Assembly: GCF_009917525.1 (NCBI RefSeq)
Contig: NZ_QZDU01000005.1
Location: 1 to 64,000, forward strand
Length of the DNA: 64,000 nucleotides
Reading direction: 5' to 3'
Source of the DNA: Acutalibacter sp. 1XD8-36
GTDB taxonomy: Bacteria; Bacillota; Clostridia; Oscillospirales; Acutalibacteraceae
In this document: positions 1 through 8,264 of the stretch, in pieces
Layout of the letters: the number at the start of each line of letters is the position of its first letter
Numbering within the stretch: position 1 is the first letter of the stretch
The notes under the pieces: model-generated
What the model was told of the DNA's origin: nothing
What the model saw: only the letters and a program-made list of their open reading frames with translations
The model's database searches: none
Position numbers and translations under genes: made by a program

Positions 1-21
1 ACATGGTTTACTGTCTCCTTT
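1..21 (-). promoter_or_regulatory. Ribosome-binding site and start codon of a gene leaving the window
   Basis: Read on the minus strand, AAAGGAG (15-21) lies 10 bases before an ATG at 4-2. This looks like the start of a leftward gene whose body lies outside the window, so nothing can be said about its product. Confidence 0.4.
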
Positions 22-479
22 CTGAATGGGGTGTGATAACTTCATTCTACCAGAGAGCTGCAAACCGTGTCTCTTTTTGTTTTTGCGAAACTTATTTTAC
101 CTTATCGTGCCACACCATGACGAAACCATTGACCAAATACCAGCGAATAACAAGATACCAGCATTGTCCATAACTTAATAGGTGATAAAATCACAATAAA
201 CATGATAGATTCCACCCCAAAATTGTGTTTTTGATTTTGCTGGATTGCAGGGCAAAAATGCAATGGGTTATAAAATTTTGCGTAGGTTCGAATGCATCCA
301 CCAATTGGGTAAAAATATCTTTTTGGTCGTGCGTTCACAACAAACAGACTTGCTAAAGCATCATTACTTTTAGGTAGGTCTGTTTTCTTTTGTGACCGGG
401 GTAACATAGATATCGACCCAGGTTTCCAGTTAAGCATATTTCTGTTTTTGGGCCTCTGCCCCGGATAACCTTGATTTTT
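22..479. other. Stretch without a convincing gene
   Basis: AT-rich DNA with a 132-codon open frame on the minus strand (102-500). That frame has no ribosome site and no recognisable family, and its amino-acid composition is unlike the neighbouring proteins. It continues from the transposase relic at 480-535, so the stretch is most simply decayed insertion-sequence or intergenic DNA. Confidence 0.4.
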
Positions 480-535
480 CCATATGTCTCTTGCCTTCAA
501 TATTTCGAGTGTAATAAACTATTAATGTCATTCAT
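480..535 (-). mobile_element. Relic of an IS200/IS605-type tnpA start
   Basis: A strong ribosome site (AAGGAGG) precedes an ATG at 535. The reading starts MNDINSLLHSKY, then a stop, then RQETYGKIK in the same frame. IS200/IS605 Y1 transposases of Clostridia typically begin MNDINSLSH(S/T)KW, with RRQxIYGKIK about 20 residues later. The match therefore suggests a gene 5' end with an internal deletion of the block carrying the HIVFAPKY-type segment. The rest of the transposase, including its catalytic Tyr and HUH motif, is not visible, so it is dead. The call rests on two short recalled motifs. Confidence 0.5.
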
Positions 536-874
536 TTATCTTTCCTCCTTGCTGTAATGTAGTGCGGTTGCCTAGACTACTTCTATCCTGCTATACAGAG
601 GATAGCGTCAGAATCGGTTGCCCCCGCTAGCCGCAAGTTACTGGCAATATAATATAATGCTTGTCCCAAAATCAGTAGAACGCTCACGGTCAACAAGTGC
701 TCCCTGATAGGAGAACGTCCAGCCTCCATAGCTGGTGGCTGGACGGATTTATTGGGTATCAAAAATCTGCTTTCCCATTTCCCTTTTCGTTCATCCATAC
801 AATAACTTCTTTGAACTCAATATACTGTTACACTACGATATCCAGCTCGACCAAATTATGCTCCTTACCTCAGC
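536..874. other. Intergenic DNA downstream of GH127, no gene seen
   Basis: Contains the ribosome site of the transposase relic and one inverted repeat (716-724 with 737-745, 9 bp, 12-base loop). The repeat could be the subterminal hairpin of an IS200-type element or a weak terminator for the GH127 gene; it has no T-run. The short open frames on both strands have no ribosome sites or family features. Confidence 0.35.
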
Positions 875-2770
875 CTATTTTCCCCCACTGCAAGGAAGCC
901 ACACCGCAATCCTTTTATCATAATCCTTCCCCGCCGAGGCATAGTCAGTGAAACACATACGTCCGCCATTCTCTAGCTCCGTTTTGAATGCCATCCGTGC
1001 TTCAAAAGGTACCTCTGCAAGCTCCAGCGGCTTGACTTCTAGCCTGCCACCCGCGTCCGTCTTAAATCCTGCTGGCGCTGACAGGTCATCCTCCGGGAAC
1101 TCCTCGGAAACAGCCAGCGCTATCGGCCCCCTGACTAGAGCCTGATGAGACGGCAGCTTTTCACTCTCCTCGCCCATTTCATTGGATGATAGGATCTCCA
1201 CCGGCATAGGGAAACGAAGGCTGACCCTGTCGCCGTCCTGCCAGAGCCTCTGAAGCTTCAGCCAGCCGGGCCCCGCAGAGGTACCTTCGCCATTCACGCG
1301 GACTTTGGCTGCCTTGCACCAGCCCGGGATTCTCATAGCCAGCTCGAAAGTCTCCGGCCTGTCCAGTGACAGCTCCAGCATGATGTCCTCCCCCACAGGA
1401 TATGTGGTTTCAATAGTCAGTCCCAGCCTATTGCCCTCTGGCGTGGTAAGGTTTAGCGTGCCGGGAAAATACAGATTCACCGCCGCGCCGTTTCGGGTGT
1501 GCATAGCGCTTAGCTGAACCGCTGCACCCAGCCCAGCCGCGCCAATAGCCGCGCAGCAGCCATATATAGTGTTGTCCTCCATTACCATGCGTCCGCCCAC
1601 AGCCTGTCCTCGGGGTGCGGCACGCAGGGGGCTATAGCTGTCAAAAGGCAGCCAGCCGCCCGGAGATAGCGGGTCTCTGGGAACCATGCGGGTGTTCACA
1701 GCACCCAACAGAGCGTTGTGCAGGGAGCGCTCCATGGCATCACCAAAAACAGGGTCACCGGTGAAGCAGAGCACCTGTCCGCAGAGCTTCATCCATGTTA
1801 CCGTAACGCAGGTCTCCTGCATAATGCCGGCATAGTCCGGGTCAATCTGCCGGAGCCTTGAGTGGTCAAAGAGCTCGTGGGTACATCCGGCGCTGCCGAT
1901 AATTGTATTGTCTGAATCCAGCACCCGCCGGGCGAAATTCACCACAGCCCTGCTCCATTTTCCGTTGCCTGTGGCTCTGGCGTACTCCAAAAGCCCCTCA
2001 AAGCAGGACATCATCTCATAGGCCTTTGTGACCGGGTACTGCCAAGGGTCCAGCCGGTCTTCATAAGCCAGCTCGAAAATATTCGCCGATTGGATTCCCC
2101 CAAGGCTCACAATATAATCCGCAAAGTCCAGATATCTCTTCTCACCTGTCATATTGTATAGCCTCACCACCGGTTCAAGTATCGAGGATGAGTTGAGCCC
2201 CTCCCAGTGGCAGCTGGCCTCACGCAGGTCGGCCTTCCCCGGGCCAAAATGAGCTAAAAGACAGTCGGTCTGTGCCATCAAGGAGTCCAGAAGCTCCCCT
2301 TTTAAACTTTCGTCTGCACAGATATCATAGAAATATTCCATTCCCAGCAGCACGTATTTCCTACCCCAGATGTCCCAGCCCTGGAACTCAGCTTCCCGGC
2401 TGTAGGTGGATATCCTGCCGTCAGGTTCGGCATTTTTGAGCATATCTCGGGCGGCGGCTTCCAGCTGCCGGTACAGTTCCGGGTTCCGGGTATAGGACCA
2501 GACCATCGCCCCGCCGCGCATGAGCTTGCCCCAATATTCGCAGCGCCAGCCCAGATCATGGTCGTCGGAGGGGCGGGTAAACTGCTCAGCAAACCTGGTC
2601 CAGAGGGCGGCGTCCAAAAGCTGGTGGCTCTCGATAAACCGAACAGCCTCGTGGAAGGGACCGGTATAGGCCCAGGAGCCGGGACCCGGGCAGAAAAACT
2701 TATCTGTGGAGAGTCTTGGGCGGTATGCGGATTGATTGGCGATAAGGCGTGTGCTCATATCGTTTAACAT
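875..2770 (-). CDS. GH127-family beta-L-arabinofuranosidase (DUF1680-type glycosidase)
   Basis: A 631-residue glycoside hydrolase of the GH127/GH146 type, which removes terminal beta-L-arabinofuranose. These enzymes use a cysteine nucleophile held in a Glu/Cys3 zinc site. Here E319-T-C321 (in QETCVTVTW) and the pair C405-C406 (in IYGCCAAIG) supply the expected residues, so the active site looks intact. The (alpha/alpha) barrel occupies roughly 30-420 and beta-sandwich domains follow. There is no signal peptide, so it acts in the cytoplasm on imported oligosaccharide. I chose the ATG at 2770, which has GGAAG about 8 bases upstream; an ATG at 2794 lacks a ribosome site. It sits directly downstream of the tail of a lost permease gene, suggesting it once followed a transporter operon. 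Confidence 0.9.
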   Translation of the reverse strand: MLNDMSTRLIANQSAYRPRLSTDKFFCPGPGSWAYTGPFHEAVRFIESHQLLDAALWTRFAEQFTRPSDDHDLGWRCEYWGKLMRGGAMVWSYTRNPELYRQLEAAARDMLKNAEPDGRISTYSREAEFQGWDIWGRKYVLLGMEYFYDICADESLKGELLDSLMAQTDCLLAHFGPGKADLREASCHWEGLNSSSILEPVVRLYNMTGEKRYLDFADYIVSLGGIQSANIFELAYEDRLDPWQYPVTKAYEMMSCFEGLLEYARATGNGKWSRAVVNFARRVLDSDNTIIGSAGCTHELFDHSRLRQIDPDYAGIMQETCVTVTWMKLCGQVLCFTGDPVFGDAMERSLHNALLGAVNTRMVPRDPLSPGGWLPFDSYSPLRAAPRGQAVGGRMVMEDNTIYGCCAAIGAAGLGAAVQLSAMHTRNGAAVNLYFPGTLNLTTPEGNRLGLTIETTYPVGEDIMLELSLDRPETFELAMRIPGWCKAAKVRVNGEGTSAGPGWLKLQRLWQDGDRVSLRFPMPVEILSSNEMGEESEKLPSHQALVRGPIALAVSEEFPEDDLSAPAGFKTDAGGRLEVKPLELAEVPFEARMAFKTELENGGRMCFTDYASAGKDYDKRIAVWLPCSGGK

Positions 2771-2795
2771 ACTATACTTCCTTTCTTCTGTCATT

Positions 2796-2885
2796 TTACT
2801 CTTTTACTGAGCCAATGGTAATGCCCGTCACAAAAGCATTGATGGAGAACGCAAGTACAAAGCTATTGTATATTTTACAGTTCAT
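2796..2885 (-). pseudogene. C-terminal remnant of a CUT1 sugar ABC permease
   Basis: Only 29 codons remain. The last residues read NAFVTGITIGSVKE followed by a stop. This is almost the same as the ends of the intact LplC-type permeases here (KYFVTGIVVGAVKE at 33386; SFIKGITIGSVKG at 40462). An ATG with AGGAG upstream happens to open the fragment but cannot make a functional permease. It ends 25 bases before the GH127 start, so GH127 was probably once the last gene of a transporter operon. Confidence 0.75.
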
Positions 2886-2887
2886 AA

Positions 2888-3250
2888 TGTCAACTCCTAA
2901 AAAATTCGGTAGTCAGTATAGCGGCAGGCGATATAGTTTGCCGTCAGTGTCAGGATAAGGGCGAGGCGAGTATTTTTGCCCGCAGTGATTTCACTGTGAC
3001 CATCTGCCGCGATTCGAACCATAGTCCGGAGATATTTCCGTTTGCCTACGATACCCTGGAATATGTCAGCAAAGAATTTGTAAATGAAGGCATTTTGAAC
3101 GACGCTGTTCCGCAGATAACCACGCCCTATTCCAAGTTCTACGAACATCAGGTTCACTGTATGGAGGGTAATACTGCAATGCCGGAAGCATCCATCCGGG
3201 ATTACTACGGCTATTTATACCACCTGCAGCGCCGCTCCATCCGCCATTGA
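2888..3250 (+). pseudogene. Orphan C-terminal fragment of an unknown protein
   Basis: An open frame runs from just after a stop at 2885-2887 to a TGA at 3248-3250 without a convincing start. A GTG at 2996 has no ribosome site. The later part (FTVTICRDSNHSPEIFPFAY, then YSKFYEHQVHCMEG, DYYGYLYHL) looks like genuine folded-protein sequence, with aromatic residues and balanced composition. I do not recognise the family. The likely reading is the 3' end of a gene whose front was deleted together with the permease at 2796. The promoter of the next operon overlaps its stop codon. Confidence 0.45.
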
Positions 3251-3275
3251 CAATCCCTCCCATCCCTGCTATAAT
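3247..3275 (+). promoter_or_regulatory. Consensus sigma-A promoter of the 3306-7017 operon
   Basis: TTGACA (3247-3252), a 17-base spacer and TATAAT (3270-3275), a perfect match to the vegetative consensus, 30 bases before the first gene. The -35 box overlaps the stop codon of the fragment before it. Confidence 0.85.
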
Positions 3276-3305
3276 AAAACCACGATAATCTTTTCACACA
3301 AGGCA

Positions 3306-4169
3306 GTGAGTTCATTGAAAAAGCACACCTTTATTTACTGGCTTTTCCTGCTCCCCAGCCTGCTGGGAGTGGCGCTGTTCTATGTGTTTCCCTTCCTGTT
3401 TTCCCTTTACTATGCGACAGTGGATAACCTTGGGGATATGCGCTTTGCCGGTTTGGAAAATTTTGCGGACACACTCTCAAACCCCCTTTTTCAGCAGGCC
3501 GCCGGGAACACCCTGCTCTTTATTGGACTATGCGTTCCGCTGGGGATGGTACTGGCGCTGTTTCTTTCCATCTGCCTGCAGAGGATGGGGCGCGGCCGTG
3601 TACCGGCTACATTGGCGCTACTGATACCGCTGGTGGTTCCCTCGGGCAGCATCGTGTATTTCTGGAAAGTTTTATTCGACCAGAACGGACTTTTAAGAAA
3701 GCTTCTCCTGCAGGCGGGTTTTTCCCCTGAAATTGTCTTTCAGAACAGTTGGGCCATGGGTATCCTTGTGGCGGTGTTTCTTTGGAAAAACGTCAGCTAT
3801 AATATCGTGCTGTTCTGGTCGGGGCTGGTCTGGATACCCAAGACTTATTACGAGCAGATGGCTCTTGAAGGAGCCGGTGCCTGGAGGCAGTTCATAAATG
3901 TCACATGGGTCTACCTCTCCCCCACTACCTTTGTGGTGCTGCTCATGTCCATTGTGAACTCCTTCAAGGTATTTAAGGAGATTTATATGCTCTACGGCCC
4001 CTACCCCAGCACAGATATCTATATGCTCCAGCACTACATGAACAATCAATTCCAGTCATTGAGTCTGCCGCAGCTTTGCAGCGGCGCGTATATTCTCTTT
4101 CTGGCGGTCAGTTTGGTGCTGCTGGTGCTGTTTAGACTGCAAAAGCGTGTGACGGACACATATCAATAA
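3306..4169 (+). CDS. Sugar ABC transporter permease (MalF/UgpA type)
   Basis: A 287-residue inner-membrane subunit of a CUT1 carbohydrate importer, with about six hydrophobic segments starting at YWLFLLPSLLGVALFYVFPF. The cytoplasmic EAA loop that contacts the ATPase reads YYEQMALEGAGAWRQF near residues 185-200. The start is a GTG with AAGG just upstream. It is the first of three transporter genes in the order permease, binding protein, permease; the more usual order puts the binding protein first. No ATPase gene is nearby, so a shared MsiK/MsmK-type ATPase elsewhere is assumed. The substrate is unknown; context suggests an arabinose- or apiose-containing oligosaccharide. Confidence 0.9.
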   Translation: MSSLKKHTFIYWLFLLPSLLGVALFYVFPFLFSLYYATVDNLGDMRFAGLENFADTLSNPLFQQAAGNTLLFIGLCVPLGMVLALFLSICLQRMGRGRVPATLALLIPLVVPSGSIVYFWKVLFDQNGLLRKLLLQAGFSPEIVFQNSWAMGILVAVFLWKNVSYNIVLFWSGLVWIPKTYYEQMALEGAGAWRQFINVTWVYLSPTTFVVLLMSIVNSFKVFKEIYMLYGPYPSTDIYMLQHYMNNQFQSLSLPQLCSGAYILFLAVSLVLLVLFRLQKRVTDTYQ

Positions 4170-4193
4170 ACCAATTTTGAAAGGGTGAACCAT

Positions 4194-5729
4194 GTGAAAA
4201 CAGTCAAGCCGCTCTGCTCCCTTCTGCTGGTACTCTGCCTGGTCTTTACCTGCGCGGGGTGCCAGAACGAACAGGAAGCGTTATACAGCCAGGCTTTGTC
4301 CTCTCAGACGGATGAAGCTTCAGCGCAGGAGTCTATGCCTGAGAGCGCTCTACAAAGCTCCGAACCCGGAGACGGATTGAGCGGAACTCTCACCATAAAG
4401 ACAGCCTCATATTTGAAAAACAGCTCTATCAACTTTCTGGCTGAAGAGTTTATGCAGCTGCATCCCCAGGTCAAAATCGAGTTTGACTATGAACTGGGCG
4501 AAGCAGAGCTAAACTCGCTCTCCCGCACGGAACGAAATATGCGCCGGGACAGCTATTACACACAGCTGCGTCTGGAGCTTGCCTCCGGGGAGGGCGATTA
4601 CCTTCTCTATAACGTGCAGGAAAAGCTGGATCTTCCAAGCGTGAGCGGACTGCTGGAGGATATTCACGAATATTGGGACAGCGACCCGGACATAGACCCC
4701 GAAGAATATTTCACACCTGTCTTGGAGGCCTTTACTGTTGGCGGAAAGATACCAGTCCTGCCCTTTTCCTTTAAGTACAATGGTATGTATTTCAGCAGTT
4801 CCATTTTACAGAGCTTAAGCGCAGACGCCGGCTCTATCCAATCGGTGAGCTGTGACGATATTTTGGACTGGTATGAGGAAGCTCGAAAGAGCGACCCGCA
4901 GCTCAATCTGATTTTCACATCACCCGGTAAGGACACATTGTTCGCTGCGGAAAAGCCCCGGTACATAGACCTGGAAAATAAAACGGCGGATTTTCAGTCT
5001 CCGAATTTCATCCGCTTTCTGGAACGGACCGCCGCCGTATCCAACGAGGACCCGGAACTGGACCCAGAGAGTGAGATTGGCATCTCGGACCCGGAGCTTA
5101 TGAACGAAAAGCTGCGCTGCCTTTATACAGGGGCCGACCCGTCCGTAACCCTTGGCAATTTTGCCGAGCTGTTCGGGCACCTTGTCACCGCCAGCCGACC
5201 GGCATTTGCCGCGCAGCTGGATGTGGGCTTAGCTGAGATGGCAAGCGCCCTGCATCCTATGGAGTATGTTGCGGGACCCTATCCCTATACCAGCTCCGAC
5301 GGCAAGCTAGGTATAACCTCTTTGGAGAGCTTTGCTCTGCCGGTAAGCTGCAAGAACAAAGACCTTGCCTGGGCATTTATGAAGCACTGCGTCCTGCCCA
5401 GGGACAGCGTGGACTTTTCCCATATGGGCTCCCGCCAGCGCTACACCCATGATATCCCTCTCAGCAAGACAAACTTGCGAAATTTTCTTGAGGATTTTGC
5501 GGAAAATGGCGTACCCATGATGATAACCGAGCCTCGGCTTGACCCTATGGATTTGGAAAACACGACAGAAGTCCTGGAGCAGATTTTGTCCATGCCCCTG
5601 GTCAATACCGGCGCTTACGGCGTTGACCTGCAGGATTATCTGGATGAATACTATATAAATGCTCTGACCACCCCGGAACAGTGCGCCGAAAAGCTGCAGG
5701 ACCGGGTAAATATCTGGCTGCATGAATAA
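4194..5729 (+). CDS. Extracellular sugar-binding lipoprotein of the 3306 importer
   Basis: A 511-residue solute-binding protein. A hydrophobic signal peptide ends in a lipobox (TCAGC) with Cys as the lipidated residue, followed by an acidic Ser/Glu-rich linker and a family-1-type binding domain starting near LTIKTASYLKNSSINFL. I use the GTG at 4194, which has AAAGGG 8 bases upstream; the GTG at 4185 overlaps that ribosome site. The 3' end overlaps the next permease by 8 bases (ATGAATAA), showing translational coupling. It is longer than many homologues (about 420-450), so an inserted region is possible. Confidence 0.85.
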   Translation: MKTVKPLCSLLLVLCLVFTCAGCQNEQEALYSQALSSQTDEASAQESMPESALQSSEPGDGLSGTLTIKTASYLKNSSINFLAEEFMQLHPQVKIEFDYELGEAELNSLSRTERNMRRDSYYTQLRLELASGEGDYLLYNVQEKLDLPSVSGLLEDIHEYWDSDPDIDPEEYFTPVLEAFTVGGKIPVLPFSFKYNGMYFSSSILQSLSADAGSIQSVSCDDILDWYEEARKSDPQLNLIFTSPGKDTLFAAEKPRYIDLENKTADFQSPNFIRFLERTAAVSNEDPELDPESEIGISDPELMNEKLRCLYTGADPSVTLGNFAELFGHLVTASRPAFAAQLDVGLAEMASALHPMEYVAGPYPYTSSDGKLGITSLESFALPVSCKNKDLAWAFMKHCVLPRDSVDFSHMGSRQRYTHDIPLSKTNLRNFLEDFAENGVPMMITEPRLDPMDLENTTEVLEQILSMPLVNTGAYGVDLQDYLDEYYINALTTPEQCAEKLQDRVNIWLHE

Positions 5730-6612
5730 GAAATCGCCTATGAAGTCAAAACATATTTGGGCCGGTACCATCATCTGGCTGGCGGCAGCAGTTGCCCTGT
5801 TCCCTGTCATATTTATCGCGGCAAACTCCTTTATGGGCGGCGGGGAAATTGTCAGCCGGTACTCGCCTGAAATGCTCCCCACGAATGCCGGGGATTTCAC
5901 CTCTCACAATATCCACTTCGTGCGCTTCGGGCTTATCCCCCAGGAGCCCACGCTCGAACAGTACCGCAGGCTGCTGCTGGAAAGCCCCGGCTACCTTCGG
6001 ATGTTCTGGAACTCCGTGCTGATTGTCGCGCCGGTGCTGCTGGGTCAGTGTGTGCTGGCCCCCTTAGCCGCATATGGCTTGGAGAATATCCGCTGGAAGT
6101 ATAAAGAGGCCATTTTCTTTACGTATATAGTTGTCATGCTAATGCCCACACAGCTTTCGCTGGTGCCGAATTTTATCGTAGCCGGGTGGCTGAACATCCG
6201 GGACTCTTACCTTGCCATCATACTTCCCGCGCTGTTCCATCCGCTGGGCGTGTTTCTGGTGCGCCAGCAGCTGATAAGCTTTCCAAAGGAGTGTATGGAA
6301 GCCGCCGCCCTGGACGGCGCCGGACCGTTTCGGACGTACAGTTCGGTGGTGCGCCCGAACTTAAACTCTGTTGTCGCTGCGCTGTTGGTGCTTCTCTTTG
6401 CAGATAACTGGAACGTCATCGACCAGGCGGTAGTCTTCATCGGCCAGACCTACCGCAACCCGCTGTCCGTCTATCTTGGCAATGTGGTCACTGACGAACC
6501 GGGTATGTTTTTCGCGGTATCTGTATTCTATTTGATTCCGGCGCTGCTGGTATTTTTGTTTGGGCAGGAACATCTTACAGAAGGCATCGCGCTGTCGGGC
6601 CTGAAAGCATAG
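5722..6612 (+). CDS. Sugar ABC transporter permease (MalG type)
   Basis: A 296-residue partner permease for the gene at 3306. It has about six membrane segments and the EAA loop CMEAAALDGAGPFRTY near residue 195. The periplasmic-side loop after the first segment is unusually long (about residues 35-85). It overlaps the binding-protein gene by 8 bases, and a short membrane-anchored protein follows 9 bases later, so all four genes form one transcript. Confidence 0.9.
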   Translation: MNKKSPMKSKHIWAGTIIWLAAAVALFPVIFIAANSFMGGGEIVSRYSPEMLPTNAGDFTSHNIHFVRFGLIPQEPTLEQYRRLLLESPGYLRMFWNSVLIVAPVLLGQCVLAPLAAYGLENIRWKYKEAIFFTYIVVMLMPTQLSLVPNFIVAGWLNIRDSYLAIILPALFHPLGVFLVRQQLISFPKECMEAAALDGAGPFRTYSSVVRPNLNSVVAALLVLLFADNWNVIDQAVVFIGQTYRNPLSVYLGNVVTDEPGMFFAVSVFYLIPALLVFLFGQEHLTEGIALSGLKA

Positions 6613-6621
6613 GAGAGCGGC

Positions 6622-7017
6622 ATGAAGAAAAAAATGCGGGTTGTTTACACCTTTATCGCGGTGATTTATTTCATAGCTGTGATATTTGCTACCGTCTACG
6701 CGCAGACCGGTTATATTGGCACGCTGCCGTCAGTGGAGCTGGGCCGGGTGACAGATGGGCGCATCCCCAAGAAATGCACCTGGTATGACACGGAAAAGGA
6801 GTGCCTGCGAGTCAATACCGTTGTCCAGGAGGATGGTCCATGGGGGAAGCGGTATGTTATACACACGAAGGATATTCTCAACTATCGGGAGCTGGATGAA
6901 GAGAGTATCGTGGTCTTTGGCGTCACAGAGATTAAAGAGCCGATTGTGGTTTCCGCAGAACGGGAGGTTTTCAGCGGGCAGGAGGTTCGGCTGAAAAGTG
7001 TGAATGAGCAAGGTTGA
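6622..7017 (+). CDS. Small membrane-anchored protein of unknown function
   Basis: 131 residues with one N-terminal membrane helix (VVYTFIAVIYFIAVIFATVY) and an outside domain of about 100 residues. That domain is rich in beta-forming residues and looks like a barrel-sandwich or beta-barrel extension; I do not recognise the family. It has a good ribosome site (AGGAG) 9 bases after the permease stop and closes the transporter operon. Its position suggests an accessory surface subunit of the importer, but that is inference only. Confidence 0.7.
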   Translation: MKKKMRVVYTFIAVIYFIAVIFATVYAQTGYIGTLPSVELGRVTDGRIPKKCTWYDTEKECLRVNTVVQEDGPWGKRYVIHTKDILNYRELDEESIVVFGVTEIKEPIVVSAEREVFSGQEVRLKSVNEQG

Positions 7018-7127
7018 ATTTGTCCGGGTTCTGTGCTATTCACTAGGCAAAAATGTTTCTTATAATCTGCCCAAATAACATATGGTCCCTAACACCGCCA
7101 ATAAAATTCAAATACTCCGGACACCTT

Positions 7128-8135
7128 CTACACACTTTTGCGCTTTACAAGCACCGTGCTAATCTCAATTTTCATCGCATGTGAATCCACTTTCTCCGCC
7201 ATTTCCGCCAGCCTGCTTACGGCTGTTTCTCCCATAACCTGAGTGGGAACGTGAATGGTGGTCAGCGGCGGTTCCATGTAATTGCAGAGAGGCAGGTCGT
7301 CAAAGCCAACCACTGCCACGTCCTCGGGAATCCTGTACCCCGCCTCCTTCAGCGCCGCGATTGCCCCGATAGCAATGTGGTCGTTGTCTGCAAAGTAACA
7401 GTCCGCCGGTTCTTCTCCGCTTTCCAGCAGGGCTTTCATGTCGGCATAGGCGCCCTCCTGAGAAGGCGTAAGCTGATAAACAACAGACTTCGCGGTTGAC
7501 ATGCCGTTCCTGCGGATAGCCTTGTAAAAACCGTCGGCCCGCTCTGCAAAATTGCTGATTTTATAGGACGAGCACAGGTAGCCCGGCTGAGTCCTGCGCT
7601 TGGAAATCAGATAATTGGTGGCAATAAACGCCCCCTGAATATTGTTGATAAGGACATAGTTATAGTCTGCCGTTTCAAAATAGGCGTCAAGAATGACAAT
7701 GGGCGTTTTAATTTGAGAAAAACGGGAAAGTGCCGAAGCGTCCAGTTCGGTAGCCAGAAGAATGATTCCCCGAAAGCCGGAGGTCTCCAAAGTGTAAAGC
7801 TGGTCGGGCAGAGTTTCATCTTCGTATAGATAACGGATAAGTAAATCGTACTGCGCTTTTTGACACCCAAAGCTGACGCCGTTTGTCAGGTCTGCAAAGA
7901 ATGGAGTGTCCCCCACAACAGCTCCGCTCCGTCTGTACACCACCAGGCAGAATTGCCCTTTCCAGTTTCCGCGGGCAACTGCCTTTCGGGAAAAATCGTA
8001 TCCCAGGCGCCGGGCAGCTTCTATCACCTTCCGCCTTGTAGCGGTGCTTACGCCGGGCTTATTGTTTAGAGCCATTGAAACCGCTGCCTGAGAAAGTCCC
8101 AGTGCCTTTGCCAGCTCTTTTGCTGTAACTGCCAT
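7128..8135 (-). CDS. LacI-family transcriptional regulator
   Basis: 335 residues. The N-terminal LacI helix-turn-helix and hinge read AKELAKALGLSQAAVSMALN then RRKVIEAARRLGYDF. A periplasmic-binding-protein-like sugar-sensing core follows (about 60-335), with the usual DVAVVGFDDLPL motif near its end. The ATG at 8135 has AGAGGTG upstream. The gene is divergent from the catabolic operon at 8265 and convergent with the transporter operon, so it most likely represses both in the absence of a sugar or sugar phosphate. Its own promoter is at 8159-8187. Confidence 0.93.
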   Translation of the reverse strand: MAVTAKELAKALGLSQAAVSMALNNKPGVSTATRRKVIEAARRLGYDFSRKAVARGNWKGQFCLVVYRRSGAVVGDTPFFADLTNGVSFGCQKAQYDLLIRYLYEDETLPDQLYTLETSGFRGIILLATELDASALSRFSQIKTPIVILDAYFETADYNYVLINNIQGAFIATNYLISKRRTQPGYLCSSYKISNFAERADGFYKAIRRNGMSTAKSVVYQLTPSQEGAYADMKALLESGEEPADCYFADNDHIAIGAIAALKEAGYRIPEDVAVVGFDDLPLCNYMEPPLTTIHVPTQVMGETAVSRLAEMAEKVDSHAMKIEISTVLVKRKSV

Positions 8136-8158
8136 AATCTTCACCTCTATTCAATTTT

Positions 8159-8187
8159 AGTATATAAGATTTAGTGAATTAAGTCAA
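8159..8187 (-). promoter_or_regulatory. Promoter of the LacI-type gene
   Basis: On the minus strand TTGACT (8182-8187), a 17-base spacer and TATACT (8159-8164). The region is embedded in AT-rich direct repeats that may be operator half-sites (8171-8200). Confidence 0.65.
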
Positions 8188-8200
8188 TAAATACTGAATT
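8171..8200. promoter_or_regulatory. Candidate operator: 20-bp-spaced direct repeat between divergent genes
   Basis: TTAGTGAATT (8171-8180) recurs as ATACTGAATT (8191-8200), starts 20 bases apart (two helical turns), between the LacI-type gene and the operon it faces. LacI proteins normally bind palindromes, so the repeat is only a candidate site. Confidence 0.35.
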
Positions 8201-8264
8201 TTTTCTGTAAATTAAGTTCCTCATCTGGTATTCTAAGTATAGGAAACCGTGAAGGAGGAATTTT

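Noticed and set aside
102-500. 132-residue open frame on the minus strand
   Set aside because: No ribosome site, no family features, and it overlaps the out-of-frame transposase relic; treated as decayed DNA.
716-745. Inverted repeat as a definite IS200 end
   Set aside because: Only 9 bp with a 12-base loop and no matching partner at the other side; noted but not called as a boundary.
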